Assembly (NCBI GenBank): GCA_004377365.1 | Contig: SOHZ01000615.1 | Span: 1-44,530, forward strand | DNA length: 44,530 nucleotides | Source of the DNA: Anaerolineales bacterium | GTDB taxonomy: Bacteria; Chloroflexota; Anaerolineae; E26-bin7 | Reading direction: 5' to 3' | In this document: piece by piece, positions 31,936-40,125 of the stretch | Layout of the letters: every line of letters starts with the position of its first letter | Position numbering within the stretch: position 1 is the first letter of the stretch | The notes under the pieces: model-generated | What the model saw: the letters and a program-made list of their open reading frames with translations, nothing else | What the model was told of the DNA's origin: nothing | Database searches by the model: none | Made by a program: the position numbers and the translations under genes

Positions 31936-34900
31936 TCAAGTTGCCAGCCACTGGCCCAATGCTGCCTGATCTCTGATCATCACCTGGTCATCGTGATAGT
32001 GACGCAGTTGGATGGCATTGGCTGGGCACTCGCTGGTGCAGGTGCCGCAGCCGGTGCACTTGGCCGGCTCGATGTAGGCCGCTCCCACAATATCTCCCAC
32101 TCCAATAGCTCCTTGCTGAATGGCAGGGATTTGGGAGGGACAGGTCCGCACGCAGGTCAGGCAGCCTACGCATTTGCTCTGGTCCACCTCGGCGATGACA
32201 GCGCCTAGCTCCAGGATGTCCTTGCCGAGAATGGTCATGGCCCGGCCGGCCGTGGCCAGGGCGTGGGCGATGGTCTCCTCCATGAACTTGGGATAGTGGG
32301 CCAGGCCGCAGAGGAAAATCCCCTCCTCAACAAAGTCCATGGGCCTCAGCTTGAGGTGCGCTTCCATGAAAAAGCCTTCACGGGAGAGGGGCAGGTTCAT
32401 GATACGAGCCAGCTCGCGGTTGGTCTCGCCCGGGGCGGTGGCCATGCTCAAGGCCAGGAGGTTGGGGTGGAACACCAGTTTATCTCCCATGATGAGGTCT
32501 TCCACCGTTACTCGCAAACTCCCGTAGACGACGCGCACATCGGGCTTGCTCTCGTCGGTGTATCGCAGAAAGATGACCCCCCGCTGGCGGGCTTCGGTGT
32601 AGTATTGCTCGCGGAAGCCATAGGTGATGAGGTCTTTGTAGAGGACGTAGACCCGACAGTCGGGGTTCAGTTTCTTGATAGCGATGGCGTTCTTCATGGT
32701 GTTGGTGCAACAGGTACGGCTACAATAATCGGCTTCTTCACCATAGGGGCGCACGCACCCGATCATCACCACTTCGTCGAGTTTGGCGATCTCTTCAGGC
32801 TCCTCGACGATGCGCTTCTCCATCTCCAATTGGGTGAGCACACGCGGGTCCAGGCCATGCAGGTACTGCGTGCCCTGATACTCCTGGGCGCCAGTGGCTA
32901 CGATGGCCACGCCGTGCTCAAATTCCCGCTCCTGGGGCCCTCGGCCATTCCCATTGCTGCACAGGACCGATTTAAAGTTGCCCACGTGCCCGCTGAAATT
33001 CACCAATTGGGTGTTCTTGTAGATGTCTATGCGCTCGTGACACTCCACCTGCTTGACCAGAGAGCGGAGGAGGCGCTGCGGGTCAGGTCCCTCGGCGGTG
33101 TAGTGTATGTTGCGCAGATTCCCGCCCAACTGATCCCCTTTCTCTATCAAGCAGACGTCGAACCCCTCATCGGCGATGGTCAGGGCGGCCGTCATCCCAG
33201 CCAGGCCCCCACCGATGACCAGCGCCTTGTGATTGAAAATCCAGCTAGTCTTGTGCACTGGCTGCAGGAGCCGCGCCCGGGCTGCCCCTATCCTCACCAG
33301 TTCCTCGGCTTTGCGCGTGGCGCCCCTGGGGTCGTCGTAGTGTACCCAGGCGCAATGGTCCCGGATGCTGACGAATTCCAGCAGGTAGGGGTTGAGACTC
33401 AACTGGCGCAGGATGGCTTGAAAGAGGGCCTCGTGGGTGCGGGGAGTGCAGGCTGCCACCACCACCCGGTTGAGATTGTGCTCCTTGATGGCAGCCTTGA
33501 TCTCTTCCAGCCCTTCGGGCAGGCAGGCCCAGATCACGTTCTGGGCATGGACTACGTCCGGCAGACCCTTAGCATACTCCACCACGGCTGGCACATCCAC
33601 CACCTCGGTTATGTTGGTCCCACAGTGGCAGGCAAAGACGCCCACCCGTGGCGGTTCGTCACTGACGTCTCGCTCCAGCGGGTAGTTCAGTTCTGTCAGC
33701 CGGTTGCCCCGTATCCCCGTCAGATGTCGCACCTGCCGTTCCCCGGTCAAACGGATGGCCGTTGACATGGTGCCCTGAGCTCCTGAGAGGAGCCTCATAG
33801 CCCGTGCCGCAGCCCCACTGGCGTCAATCACTGTCTCGGCGATCTCTTTGGGCTGGGAAAAGGCACCCGCCACAAAAACGCCCGGCCGGCTGGTATCCAA
33901 GGGCTCAAATTTGTCCGTCAGGCAAAAGCCGTACTCGTTGAGCTCGATACCCAAATCCTGGGCCAGGGTCACGGCTTTGGGAGGTGGCTCACTGCCCACA
34001 GCCAGCACAACCATGTTGAAGCGATCTTCGCGCAGTTCGCCCTTTTCATCTTGATAATGGATGAAAAGGTCATGCGTAAGGGGCTCTTCCCTGATGCCTG
34101 AGATGCGGCAACGGGTGTACTGCACCCCCCACGTATCCCTGGCTTGCTCGTAGTAGGCGTTGTACTCCTTACTGAAGGCTCGCTCGTCCATCATAAAGAC
34201 CTGGCAATGTACCCCAGGGACGCGCTGTTTGGCCAGCACCGCCTCTTTGGTGGCGTACATGCAGCAGATGGACGAACAGTAGCTATGCTCCTGATCACGC
34301 GAGCCGACGCATTGAATCCAGGCGATGCGCTGGGGCAGAGCCCCATCAGAGGGACGCTGCATGATGCCCTCAGTGGGTCCCGAGCGGCTGGCCAGGCGCT
34401 CGTACTCCAGCCCGGTGACCACGTTGGGATAGCGTCCGTAGCCCAATTCCTCGGCCGGCCGGGGGTCGTACAGCTTGTATCCCACACTCAAGATGATGGC
34501 TCCTACCTGGATCTCCTCGTACCATGGCTCCTCGTCCAGGTTGATAGCTTTGGTAGGGCAGACCTCCTCACACTTGCGGCAGTCCAGGCAGTACTCGCCC
34601 TTCTCCACCAGATAGGCATTGGGGATAGCCCGTGGCGCTACTTTGTAGACTGCCTTGTGGGTGGCAAATCCCATCTGGAATTTGTCGGGCAAGTCCACCG
34701 GGCACATCTTGCTGCACTCGTCACAGGAGACACAGGTGCGAACGTTCACGTAACGGGGGTTATGGACGACGGTTGCCTTAAAGTCGCCCGGAATCCCTTC
34801 TACCCCCACGATTTCGGTAAGCGTCATCAACTCGATGTTGGGATGGGGACTAAAGTCCAGCAGCGCCGGACTGATGGAAGGCCGCGTGCAACCGTAGCCA

Positions 34901-35100
34901 TGATCAGGCGTGCCAGAGCACAGCACGCAGTCGTGGGTAGGGAACATGAAACCCAACTGGGCAACGACTCCACCAATAGCAGGCAAAATCTCAACCAGAT
35001 ATACTTTGTAGCCAGAGTCAGCCAAATCAACGGCGGCCCTCATGCCGCCGACGCCGCCTCCGACTACCATCACTGCTCCGATTTTCTGTCTTTGAACCAC
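31936..35100 (-). CDS. HdrA-type protein with two FAD domains and C-terminal ferredoxin clusters
   Basis: A 1054-residue flavin/iron-sulfur protein, first gene of the Hdr operon. N-terminal FAD site (VVGGGVGGMRAAVDLADSG) and PTHDCVLC with an extra segment GYGCTRPSISPALL. Ferredoxin motifs CVSCDECSKMCP and CLDCRKCEEVCP. HdrA core CVGSRDQEHSYCSSICCMYA, FACHCGTNITE and AACTPRTHEALF. Second FAD domain (VIGGGLAGMTAALTIADEG). C-terminal CVGCLTCVRTCP and CTGCGTCTSECP. GTG at 35100 is used because GAGGAG lies 7 bases upstream; a GTG at 35115 is the alternative. It has no GltD insert, unlike the HdrA at 24501-29003. It probably supplies the core of the MetFV-Hdr complex or a second one. Confidence 0.9.
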   Translation of the reverse strand: MVQRQKIGAVMVVGGGVGGMRAAVDLADSGYKVYLVEILPAIGGVVAQLGFMFPTHDCVLCSGTPDHGYGCTRPSISPALLDFSPHPNIELMTLTEIVGVEGIPGDFKATVVHNPRYVNVRTCVSCDECSKMCPVDLPDKFQMGFATHKAVYKVAPRAIPNAYLVEKGEYCLDCRKCEEVCPTKAINLDEEPWYEEIQVGAIILSVGYKLYDPRPAEELGYGRYPNVVTGLEYERLASRSGPTEGIMQRPSDGALPQRIAWIQCVGSRDQEHSYCSSICCMYATKEAVLAKQRVPGVHCQVFMMDERAFSKEYNAYYEQARDTWGVQYTRCRISGIREEPLTHDLFIHYQDEKGELREDRFNMVVLAVGSEPPPKAVTLAQDLGIELNEYGFCLTDKFEPLDTSRPGVFVAGAFSQPKEIAETVIDASGAAARAMRLLSGAQGTMSTAIRLTGERQVRHLTGIRGNRLTELNYPLERDVSDEPPRVGVFACHCGTNITEVVDVPAVVEYAKGLPDVVHAQNVIWACLPEGLEEIKAAIKEHNLNRVVVAACTPRTHEALFQAILRQLSLNPYLLEFVSIRDHCAWVHYDDPRGATRKAEELVRIGAARARLLQPVHKTSWIFNHKALVIGGGLAGMTAALTIADEGFDVCLIEKGDQLGGNLRNIHYTAEGPDPQRLLRSLVKQVECHERIDIYKNTQLVNFSGHVGNFKSVLCSNGNGRGPQEREFEHGVAIVATGAQEYQGTQYLHGLDPRVLTQLEMEKRIVEEPEEIAKLDEVVMIGCVRPYGEEADYCSRTCCTNTMKNAIAIKKLNPDCRVYVLYKDLITYGFREQYYTEARQRGVIFLRYTDESKPDVRVVYGSLRVTVEDLIMGDKLVFHPNLLALSMATAPGETNRELARIMNLPLSREGFFMEAHLKLRPMDFVEEGIFLCGLAHYPKFMEETIAHALATAGRAMTILGKDILELGAVIAEVDQSKCVGCLTCVRTCPSQIPAIQQGAIGVGDIVGAAYIEPAKCTGCGTCTSECPANAIQLRHYHDDQVMIRDQAALGQWLAT

Positions 35101-35147
35101 AGTGTTGCTCCTCACGCCAAAATTCTAGTCCGGTCTCCAAGTCAAAG

Positions 35148-35176
35148 ATTATACATCCTTTTCTTTCAAAAAGCAA
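35148..35176 (-). promoter_or_regulatory. Promoter P2 of the Hdr-MetFV operon
   Basis: On the minus strand TTGCTT (35176-35171), 17-base spacer, TATAAT (35153-35148). The transcript would start near 35141, about 40 bases before the GTG start of hdrA. Confidence 0.6.
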
Positions 35177-35197
35177 AAAGTTCAAGAAAGCACAAAC

Positions 35198-35220
35198 AAA
35201 GGGCAGTTGGCAAGCCCTTT
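35198..35220 (-). other. Leader hairpin between the two hdr promoters
   Basis: AAAGGGC (35198-35204) and GCCCTTT (35214-35220) form a 7-bp perfect stem with a 9-nt loop, followed on the minus strand by GTTTGTGCTTTC. It would lie in the leader of the longer (P1) transcript only and could attenuate it. Confidence 0.4.
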
Positions 35221-35264
35221 TCACAATCCGGAGCTCATTTCTTGATATGATTGTTGCCAATTAT

Positions 35265-35292
35265 ATTATACATATTTTTTCTCAAAATACAA
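35265..35292 (-). promoter_or_regulatory. Promoter P1 of the Hdr-MetFV operon
   Basis: On the minus strand TTGTAT (35292-35287), 16-base spacer, TATAAT (35270-35265), in an AT-rich island. It gives a leader of about 155 bases. Confidence 0.5.
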
Positions 35293-35318
35293 GTTAAGGG
35301 AGGAGCCTTGCCCCTTGC

Positions 35319-35347
35319 TTGCTTCAAAAGGATAAATATGGTACAAT
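35319..35347 (+). promoter_or_regulatory. Promoter of the PHP-domain gene
   Basis: TTGCTT (35319-35324), 17-base spacer, TACAAT (35342-35347), about 95 bases before the ATG at 35448. It is divergent from the hdr promoters. Confidence 0.55.
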
Positions 35348-35447
35348 AGATCCAGCGATATGAGAAGCTGATAAATGACTCGTGAGGCGGGTGGGATAGG
35401 GCTGGTTTTTCCTCCTCCATTTTGTCTGACGAGAGAGAGAGGATGAT

Positions 35448-37145
35448 ATGAAAAAAGGAAAACAATTACAGTGGGGGCGTGTTGACCTCCACATTCACAC
35501 TCCGGCCTCTGCCTGCTACGCGGAGCCAAACGTTACCTACCTGGACATCCTGCGCAGGGCGGGGGAAAAGGGGCTGGACATCATCGCCATCACCGACCAC
35601 AACACCGTGGCTGGCTGTGCTGCGATGTCCAAAGAGATGGAAGAACTAATGCTTTTGGAACGCTTGAACCGCCTGCGTGCCAAGGAGAAGCAACGCCTTG
35701 AGGAATATCGTCGCCTGGGAGATAAAATCCTCGTCCTGCCGGGCTTCGAGTTCACGGCCACCTTGGGGTTTCACATTTTGGGTATCTTCTCAGAAAAGAC
35801 CTCCACTCGCGAACTGGAGTACATTCTGCTCGACCTGAATATTCCCCCTGACAAGTTGGATGCTGGCTCTACTGAGGTGGGGGCTACCACCGATGTCCTG
35901 ACCGCTTACCGGATCATTGACGAGGCTGGGGGGTTGGTTATCGCCGCCCATGCCAATTCCAGCCATGGGGTGGCCCTGCAGGGCCTGGACTTCGGCGGGC
36001 AGACCAAGATTGCCTACACCCAGGACCCCCATCTCCATGCCCTGGAAGTGACTGACCTGGAGAAGAAAGGGCAGCGCACTACTGCCTCTTTCTACAGAGG
36101 CTCCAAGCCCGAATACCCCCGCCGTATGCACTGTATCCAGGGCTCCGACTCCCATCGTTTGAACCGGGACCCCCGTGACAGAAATGCTCTTGGCGTCGGC
36201 GATCGGGTCACTGAAGTGTTGCTGCCCGAGGTGAGCTTTGAGACTCTGAAGGCGGTTTTCCTGGGCGATGACTTTGCCCGCACCAGGCCTTATAGGCCAG
36301 CCAAGGCTCCCTTTGACCACGTGCGGGCGGCCCGGGAGCAGGGGCCCAATATTGTGTTATCGTTCCATGAAAGCATAGCCAAGAAGGGAGGTCGCCTTCA
36401 CGCCATCGTCTGTGACGTGGTAGCCTTTGCCAACGCCAACGGCGGCGTCATCTACGTCGGAGCCCGCGCTGATCCCAAAGTCGCTCCCGTTGGCATCAAT
36501 AATCCCGAGGAAACCATTGGCATCCTGAAGGCCGAGATTCAGCGCAGGGTCACCCCACCATTGGATGTGTCCATTGATTCTCTGGAGAGCGAGGGGAAAA
36601 AGATCATACGCCTGGTAGTACCCAAAGGGTCGGATGTGCCCTACGCGGTTGATGGGAGCAAGATCTATGTCCGTTCAGAATCGGAGACCAGCCTGGCTTT
36701 GCGCGACGAGGTTGTGCAATTAGTTCAGCAGAGATTGGCCCCGCCCCAGCCAGAAGCCATAGAGGTGGAGCCCGGTGAGGAAGAGGTTGCTCCCCAGGTT
36801 GAGCCGCCCAGAACAGGGGTCGAAATTGTTGACACTGTGGAACGCAAGGGCACCCTCTACCATACTGTGAAAGACCTGCGCAACGGCAACGTGGTGCAAA
36901 ATGTGACTCGCTCCTCAGCCCGTAAGCTGTGGCGCTATGCCATCACCCAGCGGGAGCAAACCCCTGTTAAAAGCGAGAAGATCACCTGGCATGGTGACAT
37001 TGGGTTCTGGAAAACCTACAAGCGAGGGGGCAAGGTGCGCTACAATCTGGCCCAGCGCGATCCCGACGGCAAAGTCCACATCTACTACGGCGTGACGGAA
37101 GAAGGGTTTCACGGGGAGTGGAGGAGGTTCCTGAAAGGGGAATAG
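35448..37145 (+). CDS. PHP phosphoesterase fused to an AlbA_2 (Schlafen-like) domain
   Basis: A 565-residue protein. The N-terminal PHP metal-phosphoesterase site is complete: His15/His17 (DLHIHTPAS), Asp50/His51 (AITDHNTV), Glu101 (PGFEF), His109, His168 (IAAHANSS) and Asp234/His236 (GSDSHRL). A charged helix (62-90) is inserted after motif II. Residues ~305-410 are an AlbA_2-type domain ([20 protein letters not shown], then [12 protein letters not shown], then [11 protein letters not shown]), found in Schlafen-like putative nucleic-acid-binding proteins. The last ~100 residues (from [20 protein letters not shown]) are unrecognised. The combination suggests a nucleic-acid or nucleotide phosphoesterase. 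ATG 35448 lies just after GAGAGAGAGGA. Confidence 0.8.
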   Translation: MKKGKQLQWGRVDLHIHTPASACYAEPNVTYLDILRRAGEKGLDIIAITDHNTVAGCAAMSKEMEELMLLERLNRLRAKEKQRLEEYRRLGDKILVLPGFEFTATLGFHILGIFSEKTSTRELEYILLDLNIPPDKLDAGSTEVGATTDVLTAYRIIDEAGGLVIAAHANSSHGVALQGLDFGGQTKIAYTQDPHLHALEVTDLEKKGQRTTASFYRGSKPEYPRRMHCIQGSDSHRLNRDPRDRNALGVGDRVTEVLLPEVSFETLKAVFLGDDFARTRPYRPAKAPFDHVRAAREQGPNIVLSFHESIAKKGGRLHAIVCDVVAFANANGGVIYVGARADPKVAPVGINNPEETIGILKAEIQRRVTPPLDVSIDSLESEGKKIIRLVVPKGSDVPYAVDGSKIYVRSESETSLALRDEVVQLVQQRLAPPQPEAIEVEPGEEEVAPQVEPPRTGVEIVDTVERKGTLYHTVKDLRNGNVVQNVTRSSARKLWRYAITQREQTPVKSEKITWHGDIGFWKTYKRGGKVRYNLAQRDPDGKVHIYYGVTEEGFHGEWRRFLKGE

Positions 37146-37197
37146 TTTGGCGGGGGCTGGCTGCGGGACGTAGGACAAGATGCACCACTCCTGCACC

Positions 37198-37243
37198 GCC
37201 TGTACCGCAATAGTGGTGCAACAGTGGTGATTGCGGCACAGGC
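37198..37243. repeat. Dispersed repeat, copy C, within a palindrome
   Basis: Bases 37198-37228 are the exact reverse complement of 2257-2287. Together with the following ATTGCGGCACAGGC (37230-37243) they form an inverted repeat: GCCTGTACCGCAAT pairs with ATTGCGGCACAGGC with one mismatch. The loop holds the 11-bp units. It is the most complete copy of this element in the window. Confidence 0.7.
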
Positions 37244-37612
37244 CATCTTGCCCTACAATCTGCATCCATATTTGACGGATCATTCAGTTAATAGTATAAC
37301 TTCAGTAACACAAAGGGAAATGGTTCTGGCTTTGATGGCGGATGGCCAGAAGGTAACAAACGTTATGCTGAAGGGAGAGTTCGTCGTGCGTCAATCGTGC
37401 CGACAACTGTAGAGTTGTTTGGTGCATAGAAGCTGATTTCGCTGTCGGCTCTGCTTCACTTGCCAACGGACCCCGACGATGCTGCCGGCAAGCTGGAGCA
37501 ATAGCCTTGTTGAAAGGAGGTGATGGCTAGAGATCAACTTACAATCGTTTAGCAGTTTGGCCTTTGTGCAGGGTTCTGCACACCATGATCATTTCCTTAA
37601 AGGAGGGAAGAA
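37244..37612 (+). promoter_or_regulatory. Leader region of the carbohydrate ABC operon
   Basis: No convincing gene is seen here. Noted elements are a full-strength Shine-Dalgarno (AAAGGAGGTGAT, 37513-37524) that overlaps the ATG (37523) of a 9-codon open frame, so it is not a standard initiation site; a short hairpin GTGCAG-GGTT-CTGCAC (37566-37581); and the ribosome site AAAGGAGGG of the binding-protein gene. These could form a regulated leader, but no riboswitch class is recognised. Confidence 0.35.
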
Positions 37613-39094
37613 ATGCTTACCAAACGATGGATTGCGACCTTTGCAACTGTAGTGGCCATCCTGTCGCTGCTGGCCGCCTGTGGCCCTACGCCGACCCCGG
37701 AGGTCAAGGTGGTCAAGGAGACCGTGGTGGTCGAGAAGGAGGTCGAGGTCACCAAGGTCGTAGAGGTGGAGAAAGAGGTGCAGGTCACGGTGGAGGTGCC
37801 GGCCGAGGCGGAACTGGTCACTATCGTGGCCCGCTGCCGGGCCAAGCCGCCCATGGAGGACTGGCGCTGCAACAACCTGCTGGATGTAGTGGCCGACGTC
37901 AACGCCGACCTGGAAGCGGCCGGTGATACCCGCCGCGTGCAGGTCGAGACCATCCAGGACAACACCGAGTTTGGCGACATCATGCAAGAGTTCGCGCTGG
38001 CCTACGAGGACGGCAAGGCGCCGGACATCCTGCTGACCGCCCACGAGGTCATCGGCACCGAGGCCACCGCCGGCCGCATCATCCCGCTGGAGGACATGCT
38101 GGGGGACTATCCCGAGTTCGCCAACGTGATTGACAAGCTGTGGGATTCGGTCATGTACAAGGGCCAGCGCTGGGGCGTCCCTCAGGACACCGAGGCGCGA
38201 CCGGTCTACTGGGACAAGACGCTGCTGGCTCAGGTCCCGGGCTGGGACGAGGCCCGCATCGCGGGGCTGGCCGACGAGATCAAGGCCGGCAAGTTTACCC
38301 TGTCTGACATGCTGGACACAGCCGAAGCGGCCGTGGCGGCCGGCGTCGTGGAGCCGGGCATGGGCTTCTGGATGCGGCCCTCGAACGGCCCTGACTTCAC
38401 TTCCCTGTACTACGCTTACGGTGGAGAGACCATTGACGCCGAGACCGGCAATCTGGTCTTTGACAAGGAAGCTGGCCTGAAGTACTACCAGTTCTTCGAG
38501 CGCGGCTTGACCGGCGATGGCTCCCACAGCTTCCTGACCGGCGACTGGGACGGCAGTTTCCACCCCAGCGTCTCGGGCAGCCAGGTCGTGTTCTGGGCCG
38601 GGGGTTCCTGGCAGTGGGCCGAGTGGGCCACAAAGTGGACCGCGGACAAGGGCGGCCAGGACTACCAGTTCGAGAACTGGGGCTATGGCTTGTATCCGGC
38701 CGCCGCGGGTGGTGACCCGGTCACGCTGTCGCACCCGGTGGCTTACCTGATCAGCGCCCAGAGCGAGCATCCCGACCTGGCCCTGGCTCTGATCGCCAAG
38801 GTGACCACCGACGAGGCCAACACCCGGCACGCCATCAACAGCACCCACCTGGGCATCCTCAAGTCGCAGGCTGACTACGAGGCGTACAAGGCGGATGTGT
38901 TCCTGTCCGACGTGCTCTACATGCTGGACTATACCACCTTCCTGCCCAACAGCCCCAACTGGGGCCCGTACGCGACGATCACCTACGAGGCGCTGGCGGC
39001 GGTGCAAACGGGCGACCTGACCGCCCAGGAGGCCGTTGACTTTGTGGTAGAGGAACTCGAGAACGAGCTAGGCGAGGAGATCATCATCCGATGA
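37613..39094 (+). CDS. Carbohydrate ABC transporter substrate-binding lipoprotein
   Basis: A 493-residue family-1 extracellular binding protein. A signal peptide ends in lipobox LLAAC with Cys23 as the lipidated residue. It is followed by a Val/Glu/Lys-repeat tether (~31-64, for example VVVEKEVEVTKVVEVEKEV) seen in Chloroflexota lipoproteins. The mature domain carries DILLTAHEVIGTEATAGRII, WGVPQDTEARPVYWDKTLL, FWAGGSWQWAEWATKW and SHPVAYLISAQSEHPDLALA, typical of sugar-binding proteins of the MalE/UgpB group. Its TGA overlaps the ATG of the first permease (ATGA at 39091). The likely ligand is an oligosaccharide or similar; it cannot be specified. Confidence 0.9.
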   Translation: MLTKRWIATFATVVAILSLLAACGPTPTPEVKVVKETVVVEKEVEVTKVVEVEKEVQVTVEVPAEAELVTIVARCRAKPPMEDWRCNNLLDVVADVNADLEAAGDTRRVQVETIQDNTEFGDIMQEFALAYEDGKAPDILLTAHEVIGTEATAGRIIPLEDMLGDYPEFANVIDKLWDSVMYKGQRWGVPQDTEARPVYWDKTLLAQVPGWDEARIAGLADEIKAGKFTLSDMLDTAEAAVAAGVVEPGMGFWMRPSNGPDFTSLYYAYGGETIDAETGNLVFDKEAGLKYYQFFERGLTGDGSHSFLTGDWDGSFHPSVSGSQVVFWAGGSWQWAEWATKWTADKGGQDYQFENWGYGLYPAAAGGDPVTLSHPVAYLISAQSEHPDLALALIAKVTTDEANTRHAINSTHLGILKSQADYEAYKADVFLSDVLYMLDYTTFLPNSPNWGPYATITYEALAAVQTGDLTAQEAVDFVVEELENELGEEIIIR

Positions 39095-40107
39095 GTGTCG
39101 CCAACAGGCTGGAGAGGGGGGGGACGCCCCCCCTCTCCCCGGCCCACTCCGGGGGGGAGACGTCCTCCATCGGTGCCCGGATGCGTTCGAGGCTGGAGGC
39201 CTACGGCTTCCTATCTCCAGCCGTCCTGTTGGTCACCCTCTTCTTTTTCATCCCGGTGGTCATCATCTTTGTGCTCAGCTTTTCCAACCTGAAAGCGTCG
39301 AACTTTGGCACGTTGCAGTGGTGGCTGCCGGCCAACTGGAGTCTGGAGAACTATGCCAAGATCTTTGGCAACAAGTTCTTCCCCAAGATCCTGCGCAACA
39401 CGGCGCTCTACGTGGCGCTAACGTTGACCCTGTTCAATTTCAGCAGCGCGCTGCTGATCGCCGTGCTCACTACCCACATTGAACGCCGCACGGGCTTTTT
39501 CTTCCGCGTATTGTGGCTGTTGCCCCGCCTCACCCCTTCGGTCATCTATATCATGATGTGGCAGCGGATGGCCTCGCGCGCCCCTCACGGTATCCTCAAC
39601 CAGTTGCTCGTTCCTCTAGGAGTAGGAACGGGAGGTGACCTGATCCAGGCCTGGCCCTGGGCCTTTGTCATTGTCGCCAATGGGATGATCGGCGCCTCGT
39701 TCGGCATGGTGATCTTTACCTCGGCCATCGAGGCCATTCCCAGGGACTTTATGATGGCCTCCAAGGTGGACGGAGCCTCAACCTGGCAGACCATCCGCCA
39801 CGTCATCCTGCCCATGATCAAGTGGCCGATCCTGTTCGTGGTCACCTACCAGACGCTCTCGCTCCTCACCTCGTTCGAGCAGATCATGCTCCTCACCGAC
39901 GGCGGGCCGGGCCTGTATCGCACCGAGGTGTGGGCGCTGACGGCCTATCACCGGGCGCTGTCCAACTACTTTGGCAACAACCAGTGGGGCTACGGCGCGG
40001 CCTGGGCGGTGATCCTGGTGATCATCGGCGTGGCTGCGGCCAGCATCTACATGCGCGTGTTCAAGTTCGATGAGCTGGTGCAAGAGCCCAAGATTGATCT
40101 GCTGTAA
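39091..40107 (+). CDS. Carbohydrate ABC permease, MalF-like
   Basis: A 338-residue membrane subunit with six expected helices. The binding-protein-dependent transport motif EAIPRDFMMASKVDGASTWQ, followed by TIRHVILPMIKWPI, is the cytoplasmic EAA loop that contacts the ATPase. The first ~30 residues (GGTPPLSPAHSGGETSS) are unlike permeases and come from a repeat-like hairpin (39111-39138). ATG 39181 (MRSRLEAYGFLSPAVLL) could therefore be the real start, though the ATGA overlap at 39091 supports the longer form. Confidence 0.88.
   Translation: MSVANRLERGGTPPLSPAHSGGETSSIGARMRSRLEAYGFLSPAVLLVTLFFFIPVVIIFVLSFSNLKASNFGTLQWWLPANWSLENYAKIFGNKFFPKILRNTALYVALTLTLFNFSSALLIAVLTTHIERRTGFFFRVLWLLPRLTPSVIYIMMWQRMASRAPHGILNQLLVPLGVGTGGDLIQAWPWAFVIVANGMIGASFGMVIFTSAIEAIPRDFMMASKVDGASTWQTIRHVILPMIKWPILFVVTYQTLSLLTSFEQIMLLTDGGPGLYRTEVWALTAYHRALSNYFGNNQWGYGAAWAVILVIIGVAAASIYMRVFKFDELVQEPKIDLL
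39111..39138 (+). repeat. Perfect G7/C7 hairpin at the start of the MalF-like gene
   Basis: GGAGAGGGGGGG (39111-39122), loop GACG, CCCCCCCTCTCC (39127-39138): a perfect 12-bp stem. It is followed by another G-rich tract (GGGGGGG near 39150-39156). Translated, it gives GGTPPLSP, resembling REP-derived peptides. Confidence 0.7.
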
Positions 40108-40125
40108 CGCGAAAGGAGAGACGAG

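Noticed and set aside
32263-33765. 500-codon open frame on the plus strand
   Set aside because: It is antisense to hdrA, with no domain and no ribosome site.
37224-37412. 62-codon plus-strand frame ending VMLKGEFVVRQ, faintly like an amidohydrolase C-terminus
   Set aside because: The similarity covers about 15 residues only and the frame starts inside the dispersed repeat. Not enough to call a gene relic.
37513-37524. AAAGGAGGTGAT as a piece of a 16S rRNA gene
   Set aside because: It is only a match to the anti-Shine-Dalgarno complement; no rRNA sequence surrounds it.
37589-39007. 472-codon open frame on the minus strand
   Set aside because: It is antisense to the binding lipoprotein, has low-complexity composition and no recognisable domain.
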